Assembly: GCF_030406405.1 (NCBI RefSeq) | Contig: NZ_JAUEPL010000015.1 | Coordinates: forward strand, 1-64,000 | Length of the DNA stretch: 64,000 nt | From: Streptomyces ficellus | GTDB lineage: Bacteria; Actinomycetota; Actinomycetes; Streptomycetales; Streptomycetaceae | Direction: 5' to 3' | Notes under the pieces: generated by a model | Told to the model about the DNA's origin: nothing | Database searches by the model: none | What the model saw: the letters and a program-made list of their open reading frames with translations, nothing else | In this document: one piece after another, positions 1 through 8,413 of the stretch | How positions within the stretch are numbered: position 1 is the first letter of the stretch | Layout: the number at the start of each line of letters is the position of its first letter | Position numbers and translations under genes: made by a program

Positions 1-131
1 GCCGAGCTGTCCGCCATCCTGCCCGCCGCGGGCGGCGGTTACGGCTTCGCGCGCCGGGCGCTCGGCACCTGGGGCGGGTTCCTCACCGGCACGGCGATCC
101 TCATCGAGTACATCCTCGCCCCGGCCGAGGA
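1..131 (+). pseudogene. Truncated APC-family permease, 3' end lost
   Basis: The first 44 codons in frame 1 read as the conserved membrane core of an amino-acid/ethanolamine-type APC permease (AELSAILPAAGGGYGFARRA, then GTWGGFLTGTAILIEYILAPA). The similarity stops abruptly at about base 128. The frame then runs through unrelated sequence antisense to the LytTR gene to a stop at 324. A permease of this family needs several hundred more residues, so the gene is cut off here. The 5' part lies outside the window. Family assignment is from memory of the motif. Confidence 0.55.
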
Positions 132-170
132 TTGCCCGCCCCCTCGGCCGCGCGCCGGGTTGCCGCCGCG

Positions 171-914
171 TCAGCTGCGGGCCTGGCGCATCAGGAGGTC
201 GCGCAGTTGGCGGGCGTGCCGGCGGCTGACGGCCAGCTCGGCGCTGCCGACCCGTACCGTCGTCGTCCCGGCGTCCAGCCGCAGTTCGTCGATGCGGCGC
301 AGCGCCACGAGATGGCTGCGGTGAATCCGTACGAACCCGCGCGCCGACCACCGCTCTTCCAGCGTGGACAGCGGTATGCGGACGAGGTGGCTGCCCTCGT
401 CGGTGTGCAGCCGCGCGTAGTCGCCCTGCGCCTCCACATAGGCGATGTCGTCGACCGCCACGAACCGGGTGATACCGCCCAGTTCGACCGGGATCTGTTC
501 GGCCGCCGTCCCCGTCAGCGCCGGCTCGGCCAGGTCACGGACGCGGCGCACGGCCTCGGCCAGCCGTTCCTTGCGGACCGGCTTGAGGACGTAGTCCACC
601 GCCTTGAGGTCGAAGGCCTGGAGGGCGAACCCTTCATGGGCGGTGACGAAGACGATCAGCGGCGGCCTGGCGAACCCGGCGATCAGCCGTGCGATGTCGA
701 GGCCGGTGAGCCCGGCCATGTGGATGTCGAGGAAGACGACGTCGATGGCGCCCTCGCCGTCGGGACCCGCTTCCAGGGCGCGGCCGATACGGCGCAGCGC
801 CTCGGTCGCGTCGGTGGCGCCTTCCGCGCTGCGCACCCGCGGGTCGGCGCGCAGGAGGTAGAGCAGCTCCTCCAGAGCGGGCTTCTCGTCGTCGACGGCC
901 AGTACGCGCACCAT
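171..914 (-). CDS. LytTR-family response regulator
   Basis: A 247-residue DNA-binding response regulator. Residues 1-120 form a CheY-like receiver with the acidic pair at D8-D9, the phospho-acceptor D63 in FLDIHM, the conserved T in FVTAHE and K in YVLKPV. Residues about 135-245 are a LytTR DNA-binding domain (VAVDDIAYVEAQGDYARLHT, FVRIHRSHLV). Such regulators normally pair with a LytS-type membrane histidine kinase, but no kinase gene is adjacent. The left neighbour is a truncated permease and the right neighbour is divergent. Its partner may have been lost with the rearrangement at base 128, or may lie elsewhere. No clear ribosome site precedes the ATG. Confidence 0.9.
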   Translation of the reverse strand: MVRVLAVDDEKPALEELLYLLRADPRVRSAEGATDATEALRRIGRALEAGPDGEGAIDVVFLDIHMAGLTGLDIARLIAGFARPPLIVFVTAHEGFALQAFDLKAVDYVLKPVRKERLAEAVRRVRDLAEPALTGTAAEQIPVELGGITRFVAVDDIAYVEAQGDYARLHTDEGSHLVRIPLSTLEERWSARGFVRIHRSHLVALRRIDELRLDAGTTTVRVGSAELAVSRRHARQLRDLLMRQARS

Positions 915-1012
915 GGTGCGGAGTGTAGGCGTGGGCCGATTGAGCGAGAAGCGCCCGGCGTGCGTACTCGTTCACGGAAGCACATCACGTACCCGGGAAT
1001 GAGGCACCCCCC

Positions 1013-1672
1013 ATGAGTCTGCGGGAGCGGCATCACGATGTCGCCGCCTATGCGCTGGGCGTGCTGGAGCCGGCGGACGCGCTGCGCTGCGAGGAGCATC
1101 TGGCGCGCTGCGCGCCCTGCTCGGCCGCGCTCGCGGACTTCGCCGTCGCCGTGTCGGCGCTGGGTCAGCTCGCGGACCGGGAACCGCTGTGCCCCCGGCG
1201 AGTCCAGGGCACCGCGCCGCCCCGCCCCCGGCGGTGCCGTGCGGCGCGGGGCCGTCGCGCGCGGGGGCGCCGTGCGCCGGTACACAGGTGGCGGATGCGC
1301 CTGGCCGGGGTGGCCGCCGCGCTGGCCGTCGCGGTGCCGGGCGCCGCCCTGCTGGTGCCGGAGGAGGACCCCGCGCCGGTGCTGCGGGCCTCGGCGACGG
1401 ACGCGGCCACGGGTGTGGCGGCGGCGGTCGCGCTGCGGGACCGGGAGTGGGGCACGGAGCTGGCGCTGCGCGTGACCGGGGTGCGCGGCACTCGCGTCTG
1501 CGAACTGGTCGTCGTCGGGACGGACGGCCGGGCGTGGCCGGTGATGACATGGGCGGCCAAGGACGGCGACGAGCCGGTCATGGAGGGCGGTACGGCACTG
1601 CGGCTCGGTGAGATCGAACGGCTGGAGGTCCGGTCCGTGGACGGCGAGCGGCTGGTGTCGGTACGGCCCTGA
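1013..1672 (+). CDS. Putative zinc-finger anti-sigma factor, RskA-like
   Basis: A 219-residue single-pass membrane protein. The N-terminus carries an anti-sigma zinc-finger signature (H29-x3-C33-x2-C36 in HLARCAPC). An Arg-rich linker follows, then one membrane segment at about residues 98-116, and a C-terminal extracytoplasmic domain resembling anti-sigma-K. Family members hold an ECF sigma factor inactive at the membrane until a signal triggers proteolysis. No sigma gene is adjacent, so this is an orphan or its partner is distant. It is divergent from the LytTR gene with a 98-bp gap. Its 3' end faces the glycosylase gene across 15 bp. Confidence 0.75.
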   Translation: MSLRERHHDVAAYALGVLEPADALRCEEHLARCAPCSAALADFAVAVSALGQLADREPLCPRRVQGTAPPRPRRCRAARGRRARGRRAPVHRWRMRLAGVAAALAVAVPGAALLVPEEDPAPVLRASATDAATGVAAAVALRDREWGTELALRVTGVRGTRVCELVVVGTDGRAWPVMTWAAKDGDEPVMEGGTALRLGEIERLEVRSVDGERLVSVRP

Positions 1673-1687
1673 GGCGTTCGGGGGCGC

Positions 1688-2548
1688 TCACTTCAGCAGC
1701 CGGGACAGGCGGCGGTCGGCGAGCGGCTTGCCGCCGGTCTGGCAGGTGGGGCAGTACTGCAGCGACGAGTCGCTGAAGGACACCTCGCGGATGGTGTCGC
1801 CGCAGACGGGGCATGGTTCGCCGGTGCGACCGTGGACCCGCAGCCCGCTCTTCTTCTCGGCCTTGAGCCGGCCGGCGGCGAGACCGTGGACGCGTTCCAG
1901 CGCCTCGCTCAGGGTGGTGCGCATCGCCTCGTACAGCGCGGTGATCTCGTCCTCGGTGAGGTTCTGTACGGGCTTGAACGGCGACATCCGTGCGGCGTGC
2001 AGGATCTCGTCGCTGTACGCGTTGCCGATGCCCGCGATCAGGCTCTGGTCGCGCAGCGCGCCTTTGATCTGCCGCCGTTCCCCGGCGAGCAGGGCGGCGA
2101 AGGCCTCGCGGCCGAAGTCGTCGGCGAGCGGGTCCGGCCCGAGGCGGGCGACGCCGGGCACCTCGGCCGGGTCGCGTACGAGGTGGACGGCGAGGCGTTT
2201 GGTGGTGCCGGCCTCGGTGAGGTCGAAGCCGTCGCCGCCGGTGAGCGCGACCCGCAGCGCCAGCGGGCCCTTGCCGGGGCGGGGCGGCCCCGAGGGCAGG
2301 ACGTCGCGCCACTGGAGCCAGCCGGCCCGGGCGAGGTGGATCAGCAGATGGAGCCCGTCCGTCTCGATGTCCAGGAATTTGCCGTGCCGGGCGACGGCCG
2401 TGACGGTGGTGCCGTGGAGTGCGGCGAGCGGCGGGTCGTACGTCTTGAGGACGCTGATCGCGACGGGCAGGGCGCGGGCGATCTCCTTGCCCACCAGGTG
2501 CTCGTCGAGGAACTCTCGCAGGGCTTCGACCTCGGGCAGTTCGGGCAT
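1688..2548 (-). CDS. Fpg/Nei-family DNA glycosylase
   Basis: A 286-residue base-excision repair enzyme that removes oxidised bases and nicks the strand through beta/delta elimination. It begins MPELPEVE, giving the catalytic P2 and E3 after methionine removal. The H2TH region spans about 130-230 (IKGALRDQSLIAGIGNAYSDEILH). The C-terminal zinc finger CPVCG...YCPTCQTGG is complete. Length is typical for the family. The divergent style (DEHLVGKEIARALPVAISVLK) resembles the actinobacterial Fpg/Nei paralogues rather than canonical MutM, so substrate preference is left open. Confidence 0.93.
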   Translation of the reverse strand: MPELPEVEALREFLDEHLVGKEIARALPVAISVLKTYDPPLAALHGTTVTAVARHGKFLDIETDGLHLLIHLARAGWLQWRDVLPSGPPRPGKGPLALRVALTGGDGFDLTEAGTTKRLAVHLVRDPAEVPGVARLGPDPLADDFGREAFAALLAGERRQIKGALRDQSLIAGIGNAYSDEILHAARMSPFKPVQNLTEDEITALYEAMRTTLSEALERVHGLAAGRLKAEKKSGLRVHGRTGEPCPVCGDTIREVSFSDSSLQYCPTCQTGGKPLADRRLSRLLK

Positions 2549-2579
2549 GTCTCCAGCCTGCCGCAGGGCCGCGCGGCGC

Positions 2580-2698
2580 GCCTCACATGCCCGTGGGGCC
2601 GCCTCACCTGCCGTGGCGCCTCACATGCCGGGGAGCCTCACCTGCCGTGGCGCCTTACATGCCGTGGAGCCTCAGATGCCCGTGGGGCCTCACATGCT
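2580..2698. repeat. Short tandem repeat array, about 7 units of 16-20 bp
   Basis: Imperfect units built on GCCTCACMTGCCGTGG follow one another across the gap between the glycosylase start and the end of the amidohydrolase gene. Single-base differences include CACATG/CACCTG/CAGATG and CCGTGG/CCGGGG. The last unit overlaps the amidohydrolase stop codon. No secondary structure or coding function is obvious. Confidence 0.8.
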
Positions 2699-3544
2699 TC
2701 CCGTGGACAGGCCGTAGACCCGGGCGGCCGTGCCGGCGAAGACCTCCTGGCGCTCGTCGCCGGAGAGCCGGTGGGTGAGCGCGCGAGCGGTGGCGACGAC
2801 CTCGCCGTACTCCGCCGCCAGGCGGCACACCGGCCAGTCGGAGCCGAACATCAGCCGGCCGGGCCCGAAGGCGTCGAGGACGGTGTCGGCGTACGGGACG
2901 AGACCGGCGGTCGTCCAGGTGGACCAGTCGGCCTCGGTGACCATCCCGGAGAGTTTGCAGACGGTGTTGGGGCGGGCGGCCAGCGCGCGCACGCCCGTCG
3001 CCCAGGGTTCGAGCGCGCCGCCGGCGATGGGCGGCTTGCCCAGGTGGTCGAGGACCAGGGTGAGCTGCGGCAGCAGGGCGGCGGCGCGGGTGGCGGCGGG
3101 CAGTTGGTGCGGCAGGACGACCAGGTCGTAGGGGAGGCCCGCGTCGGCCACGGTGGCGAGGCCGCGCAGCACCTCGGGGCGGAGCAGCCACTCGCGGTCG
3201 GGCTCGCCCTGGACCTGGTGGCGGATGCCGGCCAGGTGCCGTCCGCCGGGCAGTTCGCGCAGGGCGGCGAGCGTGTCGGCGACGCCGGGTGCGGTGAGGT
3301 CCGTCCAGCCGACGACGCCGGCGACGAGGTCGCTGTCGCCGGCCAGGGCCAGCAGTTCGGGGGTTTCCCCGGGGACGGTGACGGTCTGGACGACGACGGT
3401 GGCCGCGACCCCGGCGGCCCGCGCTTCCGGTTCGAGGTCGTGGAGGGTGAAGTCACGGCGGATGGGGGCGAGCCGGGGGCCGGTGATCCAGTCCTGGTCG
3501 CGCACGGAGAGGTCCCACAGGTGGTGGTGGGCGTCGATGATCAC
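2690..3544 (-). CDS. Amidohydrolase family 2 (TIM-barrel lactonase-like)
   Basis: A 284-residue metal-dependent hydrolase. It starts at GTG 3544 to give the family start IIDAHHHLWDL, where the HxH pair binds metal. The C-terminal FGSDWPVC supplies the catalytic aspartate. This family includes L-fuconolactone and related sugar-lactone hydrolases. The gene overlaps the upstream aldo/keto reductase by 4 bp, so the two are translationally coupled. A sugar dehydrogenase followed by a lactonase, as in oxidative L-fucose catabolism, is a reasonable inference, but the substrate is not shown by the sequence. Confidence 0.87.
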   Translation of the reverse strand: MIIDAHHHLWDLSVRDQDWITGPRLAPIRRDFTLHDLEPEARAAGVAATVVVQTVTVPGETPELLALAGDSDLVAGVVGWTDLTAPGVADTLAALRELPGGRHLAGIRHQVQGEPDREWLLRPEVLRGLATVADAGLPYDLVVLPHQLPAATRAAALLPQLTLVLDHLGKPPIAGGALEPWATGVRALAARPNTVCKLSGMVTEADWSTWTTAGLVPYADTVLDAFGPGRLMFGSDWPVCRLAAEYGEVVATARALTHRLSGDERQEVFAGTAARVYGLSTGSM

Positions 3545-4521
3545 CGTACGGGGGCCTCCTCGGGCAGCAGTCCTTCGGCGCGCAGGTCCTCCCAGAGCGC
3601 CGGGGGAACGGGCCGCCGGTACTGGGCGACCGCGTCCCGGACCTCGTCGGCGGACCGGCCGCCGAGCAGGACGGACGCGACGGCGGGATGGCCGAGAGGG
3701 AAGCGGAGCGCGGCGGCGCGCAGAGGAATGCCGTGCCGTTCGGTGACGGCCTTCAGGCGCAGGGCCCGCGCGAGGATCGCGGGGGGCGCGGCGGTGTAGT
3801 CGTAGGTGGCGCCGGGCCGGGGGTCGGCGAGGAGCCCGGAGTTGAAGACGCCGCCGATGAGCACGCTGGTGCCGCGTGCGGCGGCCTCGGGCAACAGCGT
3901 GTCGAGGGCCGACCGGTCGAGGAGGGTGTAGCGGCCGGCGCACAGGACGGCGTCGACGTCGGTGTCCCGCATGAAGCGGGTGAGCATGGCGGTCTGGTTC
4001 ATGCCGGCGCCGATGGCGCGGACCACGCCCTCCTCGCGCAGCCGCTCCAGTGCCGGGTAGCCGTGCCGGAAGGCGGCGTCCTCGTGGTCGTCGGGGTCGT
4101 GGAGGTGGACGAGGTCGATCCGGTCCAGACCGAGCCGCTCCAGGCTGGCCTCGACGCAGCGGCGTACGCCGTCGGCGCTGAAGTCCCAGACGCGGCGGTG
4201 GGTGGCGGGGACGGCGAAGCCGTGGGCGAGATCGTCTCCCACGGGTTCGCCGGACGGTTCCAGCAGCCGGCCGACCTTCGTGGCCAGGGTGTACGTGTCG
4301 CGGGGCCGACCGCGCAGCGCCTCCCCGAGCCGCCGTTCGGACAGGCCGAGGCCGTAGTGCGGGGCGGTGTCGAAGCTGCGGATGCCCGCGTCCCAGGCGG
4401 CGTCGACCGCGGCGGCGGCCTCATCGGGATCGACGGGGGCGTAGAGGTTGCCGATGCCGGCCGCTCCGAAGGACAGCTCGGTGACCGTGACGCCGCCGCG
4501 TCCCAGCGTGCTGTCTCGCAT
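3541..4521 (-). CDS. Aldo/keto reductase, sugar dehydrogenase-like
   Basis: A 326-residue NAD(P)-dependent oxidoreductase of the AKR superfamily. Motifs include FDTAPHYGLGLSERRLG with the catalytic Tyr of the tetrad, the Lys in LATKVG, and IDLVHLHDPDD. The sequence pattern resembles the D-threo-aldose/L-fucose dehydrogenase group, which oxidise sugars to lactones. It is first in a two-gene operon with the amidohydrolase (4-bp overlap), which fits sugar oxidation followed by lactone hydrolysis. The start ATG lies directly after a GGGGGAGG-type site. Confidence 0.88.
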   Translation of the reverse strand: MRDSTLGRGGVTVTELSFGAAGIGNLYAPVDPDEAAAAVDAAWDAGIRSFDTAPHYGLGLSERRLGEALRGRPRDTYTLATKVGRLLEPSGEPVGDDLAHGFAVPATHRRVWDFSADGVRRCVEASLERLGLDRIDLVHLHDPDDHEDAAFRHGYPALERLREEGVVRAIGAGMNQTAMLTRFMRDTDVDAVLCAGRYTLLDRSALDTLLPEAAARGTSVLIGGVFNSGLLADPRPGATYDYTAAPPAILARALRLKAVTERHGIPLRAAALRFPLGHPAVASVLLGGRSADEVRDAVAQYRRPVPPALWEDLRAEGLLPEEAPVR

Positions 4522-4628
4522 ACCCCTCCCCCGTGCTCACCCGTACGCCATAGTCATCGGAGCACTGAGGGGAGGTCGACAGCCGTACAGCGGCGCTTTG
4601 CCGGCCTGACCGCAGCCGCAGCGCGCGA

Positions 4629-6053
4629 TCAGTCCGATGTATCGGTGAGCTTCAGCAGTTCGGCGAGCTCGTCGGCCATGCATGCGGCGAGCCGGTCCAC
4701 ATCCGGTACGGCCTTGCCGTCGGCGACGAGCCCGATGTGCACCTGCCCTCCGTACGGGGACATCGCCACGGCCAGGGCCTGGCCGCGCGCCAGTGGCGCC
4801 ATGGGGTGCAGGGCGCGCAGCGGCGAGCCGCCGAGCGAGAGCGTCGAGCGCGGCAGCGGCACGTTGGTCACCAGGACGTCGAAGAGCATCCGCGCCGCGC
4901 CACCGGCCAGCGGAGCACCGAACCGGTGTGCCAGCGGCGGGAGTTGATCGGCGAGCACGGCGACCGCCCCGGCCCCGCGGGAAGGCCCGGCGGCCTTGTT
5001 GCGGTCCATGCCGCGGCGTACGGAGTCCAGGCGACCGAGCGGGTCGGGGTCGCCGATGGGCAGGTCGAGGAGGTACGCGGAGAAGGTGTTGCCCGGGCCG
5101 GGCGCGCCGCCGGGCCTGCGCCGGGAGACCGGTACGAGGGCGCGGGGGTCGGCGATGGGCAGCCGCTCGCCGCGCTCCAGCATCCAGTGGCGCAGCGCTC
5201 CGGCGAAGACGGCGAGGAGGACGTCGTTGGCGGTGCCGCCGGTCACCCGGCGTACCCGCCGTACCTCTTCCAGGTCCAGGTCGACGGTGGCCAGCCGCCG
5301 CGTTCCGCTGGCGGCGGCGGTGAGGGCGGGCGTGCCGCGCGGGTCGAGCCGGCTGGCCCGTACGACGGAGGCGCCGACGCCCAGGGCGCGGCCCAGTTCC
5401 TCGATGCGGCCGCGCGCGGCGCCGGCGACGTTCAGCGGCCCGGGCAGCCAGGAGCGGGGCGGCACGGGGCGGGGCCGGCGGCGGCCGGCGGCGCGGGACG
5501 CCATGGCACGGGCCCCGGCGATCTCGTCGAAGATGCCGGCGCCGATGGCGATCGCGCGCATGCCGTCGGCGAGCGCGTGGTGGAGCTTGACGAGTACGGC
5601 GAAGGGCCCACCGGGCTCCCCGGTGAGCAGGTACATTTCCCAGGGCGGCAGCCCGCGTTCGAGGGGGCGTTCCATCAGCTCCCCGGCGAGCCGGACCGCC
5701 TCGGCCGTGAAGCCGCCGGGCAGGCCACCGGGCGGCCCGCCGTCCGAACCGCCGCCGTCCGAACCGCCGCCGTCCGAACCCGCGTCCGGGACGTGGATGT
5801 GCCGCACATGGCGGTGTACGTCGAAGGTCTTGTCCACGCTCCAGGCGGCGCCGCCGACCGGCAGCAGGACGTCCTGGACGCGCATCCGCAGCCGGGGGAT
5901 CGCGGCGGCGCGCTCGGCCAGCAGCTCCAGTACGTCACCGGGGTCGCCGGGGCCGGGGTCGAAGCGGGCCAGCGCGCCGAGATGCATGGGGTGGTCGGCG
6001 GTTTCGAGGTGCCAGAAGGCCAGGTCCAGAGGTGCCAGCAGCTCACTGCTCAA
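4629..6053 (-). CDS. Wax ester synthase/diacylglycerol acyltransferase (WS/DGAT)
   Basis: A 474-residue acyltransferase that makes triacylglycerols or wax esters from acyl-CoA. The N-terminal PLDLAFWHLETADHPMHLGAL and the active-site HHALADG (residues 158-164) are diagnostic. The conserved NDVLLAVFAGALR and the C-terminal NVPLPRSTLSLGG region are present. A low-complexity insert GSDGGGSDGGGSDGG at about 92-106 comes from a short DNA repeat and probably forms a loop. Length is normal. It stands alone, divergent from nothing and convergent with no close gene. Confidence 0.92.
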   Translation of the reverse strand: MSSELLAPLDLAFWHLETADHPMHLGALARFDPGPGDPGDVLELLAERAAAIPRLRMRVQDVLLPVGGAAWSVDKTFDVHRHVRHIHVPDAGSDGGGSDGGGSDGGPPGGLPGGFTAEAVRLAGELMERPLERGLPPWEMYLLTGEPGGPFAVLVKLHHALADGMRAIAIGAGIFDEIAGARAMASRAAGRRRPRPVPPRSWLPGPLNVAGAARGRIEELGRALGVGASVVRASRLDPRGTPALTAAASGTRRLATVDLDLEEVRRVRRVTGGTANDVLLAVFAGALRHWMLERGERLPIADPRALVPVSRRRPGGAPGPGNTFSAYLLDLPIGDPDPLGRLDSVRRGMDRNKAAGPSRGAGAVAVLADQLPPLAHRFGAPLAGGAARMLFDVLVTNVPLPRSTLSLGGSPLRALHPMAPLARGQALAVAMSPYGGQVHIGLVADGKAVPDVDRLAACMADELAELLKLTDTSD

Positions 6054-6155
6054 GGGATCCCCATGTCGTGGAGGGCTACGGGAAGGCAGTCAATCGCCTT
6101 CGATCGGTTACGGTCAAGTACGATCTCTTCACGTACAGTTAACAACTGATGAGCG

Positions 6156-8339
6156 TCACATGTCGGGTCCGCCGGGCGCGGTGATTCCGCCGGGCGCGGT
6201 GATTCCGCCGCCAGGCGCCGCCAATCCGCCGGACACCGCCGATCCGGCAGGCGCCGCCAATCCGGCAGGCGCCGTGAATCCGCCGGGGATCGTGAACTCA
6301 CACCACACGCACTTACCGCTGCCGCGCGAGTCCACGCCCCACACATCGGTCAGCCGGTCGACGATCAGCAGCCCCCGGCCGGAGACGCCCGACAAACCTG
6401 CCTCTCGGCGGCGCGGCAGGACGCTGGAACGGTCCTCGACCTCGATCCTCAGCCGCCGCTCGTGCCCGGCCAGCATCCGCAGGGTGACGATCGCGCCGCC
6501 ATCGGTGTGCACCAGCGCGTTGGTGATCAGTTCGTCGGCGACCAGCTCGACCTCGTCGGCCCGCTGCCCCGCGCCCCACGCCCGTACCGCCGCCCTGATC
6601 ATGTGCCGGGCCGAGCTCAGCGCCTCGGGGTCGCTCTGCGCCACGTGCTGCTGGAGCCGCCCGCCGGCCTGCGGGGTGTAACCGCCCTTGCGGCGCAGCA
6701 GCAGGATCGCGACGTCGTCGTCACCGCCCCGCTCGTCGACCACGTCGCACAGGTGGTCGGCGAGGCGCTGGAGGTCCTCCGGCCCGTTGCGCACCAGGGC
6801 GGTGAGCCACTGCATGCCCTCGTCGAGGTCCGCGCCCGGCTGCTCGACCAGCCCGTCCGTGTAGAGCAGCAGCGCCTGCCCCGGGTCGAGCTCCAGGATG
6901 CTGACGGGGTAGTCGAGCCGCCCGAACTCCGCCGACAGGCCCAGCGGCATCCCGCCCTGGATCGGCACCCGGCGGCAGCTTCCGTCGGTGTCCCGCAGCA
7001 GCGGGTCGACGTGCCCGGCGCGTACGACCTGCATCACGCCCGTCGCCAGGTCGGCTTCCAGGTAGGTGCAGGTGGCGAAGCGGTCGGTGTCCAGCTCGTG
7101 CAGGAAGGCGGAGGCCCGCGCCATCACGGTGGCCGGCGTGTGCCCTTCCGCCGCGTACGCCCGCAGCACGATGCGCAGCTGCCCCATCACCGCGGCGGCG
7201 TGGGTGTCGTGCCCCTGTACGTCCCCGATGACGGCGCCGACCCGCCCGCCGGGCAGCGGGATGATGTCGTACCAGTCGCCGCCGATGTCCCGGCCGAGCC
7301 GGGCGGAGCGGTAGCGGACGGCGATCTGCGCTCCGGGGACCTCGGGGATGCGGCGCGGCAGCATGGCCTGCTGCAACCCCTCGGCGAGGTCGTGCTCCTG
7401 CTCGAAGAGCATGGCGCGCTGGAGGCTCTGCGCGATGCTGCTGCCCAGCGCGACGAGGACGTTGCGGTCCTCCGGGGAGAAGCCGTTCTTGTCGCTGTAG
7501 AGCAGGCCGAGCGCGCCGATGGGCCGGGCCTGGGCGATCAGCGGCAGATAGGCGGCCGAGGTGATCCCGAGCCCGCTGATGTGCGGCCAGAGTATGGGGT
7601 AGGAGGTGGCGAAGTCCTCGGGCGACTCGATGAAGCGGGGCGTCAGGGTGCGGACGACCTCACTCATCGGGTACCGCTCGTCCACCCGGGTGTAGCGGGT
7701 GCCGGGCACGAAGGAGCCTTCGGGCCCGTCGGCGACCAGATGGATGCGGCCGGCCTCCAGCAGCCCCATCACCACACTGGTCGCGCCCAGGTGCTCCAGG
7801 CCGTGGGAGTCCTTCAGTACGTCGATGACGTCCTGGACGGTGCGGGCGTGGGCCAGCGCCGCGGTGGTGGACTCGACCACGCTGGTCTGGCGGCGCCTCT
7901 CCTCGTCGACCTCGCGGCGTGCGGTGGACTCGGCGAGCTCCTGGGTGGCGTCGCGGACGATGCCGATGATGCGCCGGGGACGGCCGGTCTCGTCGCGCCT
8001 GATGGATCCCTGGGTGTGGGTCCAGCGCAGCCCGCCGTCACGGGCGCGGATACGGAAGTAGGCGCCGTAGTGGCTGCTGCCGTTCTTGAGCGCCTGGGCC
8101 ACCAGCCCGTCGAGGCGGATGGCCTCGCTGGGCGGGACGCGGGCGGCAAGGCTCGCGGGCCGCCCGTCGTACTCGGCGGGGTCCACCTGGAACACGTCGA
8201 GGGCGGCCCGGTCCATGTGCATGAGCCCTGTGTCGAGATCCCAGTCGAAGCTGCCCATGCGGTTGAGGGACAGACTCAGATCCGGGTGGGCGGGCCAGTC
8301 CTCAGGGAGCGACAGGGCGTCCGCTGCCGGATCAACCAT
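6156..8339 (-). CDS. PAS-GAF-SpoIIE phosphatase with HATPase domain
   Basis: A 727-residue cytoplasmic signalling protein. Residues about 25-130 are PAS-like (MGSFDWDLDTGLMHMD), about 155-310 GAF, about 345-555 a PP2C/SpoIIE phosphatase (IGGDWYDIIPLPGGR, GDVQGHDTHAA, LLLYTDGLVE, DDDVAILLLRR), and about 590-690 an anti-sigma-type HATPase (ELITNALVHTDGG, GRGLLIVDRL). Proteins of this design control anti-anti-sigma factors by both dephosphorylation and kinase activity. The last 45 residues are a Pro/Ala/Gly repeat tail encoded by a tandem DNA repeat. No sigma or anti-sigma partner is adjacent. Confidence 0.93.
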   Translation of the reverse strand: MVDPAADALSLPEDWPAHPDLSLSLNRMGSFDWDLDTGLMHMDRAALDVFQVDPAEYDGRPASLAARVPPSEAIRLDGLVAQALKNGSSHYGAYFRIRARDGGLRWTHTQGSIRRDETGRPRRIIGIVRDATQELAESTARREVDEERRRQTSVVESTTAALAHARTVQDVIDVLKDSHGLEHLGATSVVMGLLEAGRIHLVADGPEGSFVPGTRYTRVDERYPMSEVVRTLTPRFIESPEDFATSYPILWPHISGLGITSAAYLPLIAQARPIGALGLLYSDKNGFSPEDRNVLVALGSSIAQSLQRAMLFEQEHDLAEGLQQAMLPRRIPEVPGAQIAVRYRSARLGRDIGGDWYDIIPLPGGRVGAVIGDVQGHDTHAAAVMGQLRIVLRAYAAEGHTPATVMARASAFLHELDTDRFATCTYLEADLATGVMQVVRAGHVDPLLRDTDGSCRRVPIQGGMPLGLSAEFGRLDYPVSILELDPGQALLLYTDGLVEQPGADLDEGMQWLTALVRNGPEDLQRLADHLCDVVDERGGDDDVAILLLRRKGGYTPQAGGRLQQHVAQSDPEALSSARHMIRAAVRAWGAGQRADEVELVADELITNALVHTDGGAIVTLRMLAGHERRLRIEVEDRSSVLPRRREAGLSGVSGRGLLIVDRLTDVWGVDSRGSGKCVWCEFTIPGGFTAPAGLAAPAGSAVSGGLAAPGGGITAPGGITAPGGPDM

Positions 8340-8413
8340 GGAGCCACTCTGCCATCATTTGTCGGGTTTTTCGACTGCCGGTGGAGCCCCGGGCGGGATA
8401 CGGGAGGTCGTCA

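Noticed and set aside
1832..3799. Very long plus-strand open frame (655 codons)
   Set aside because: It is antisense to the glycosylase, amidohydrolase and part of the aldo/keto reductase genes, has Gly/Val/Glu-rich low-information translation and no domain. GC-rich codon structure creates such mirror frames.
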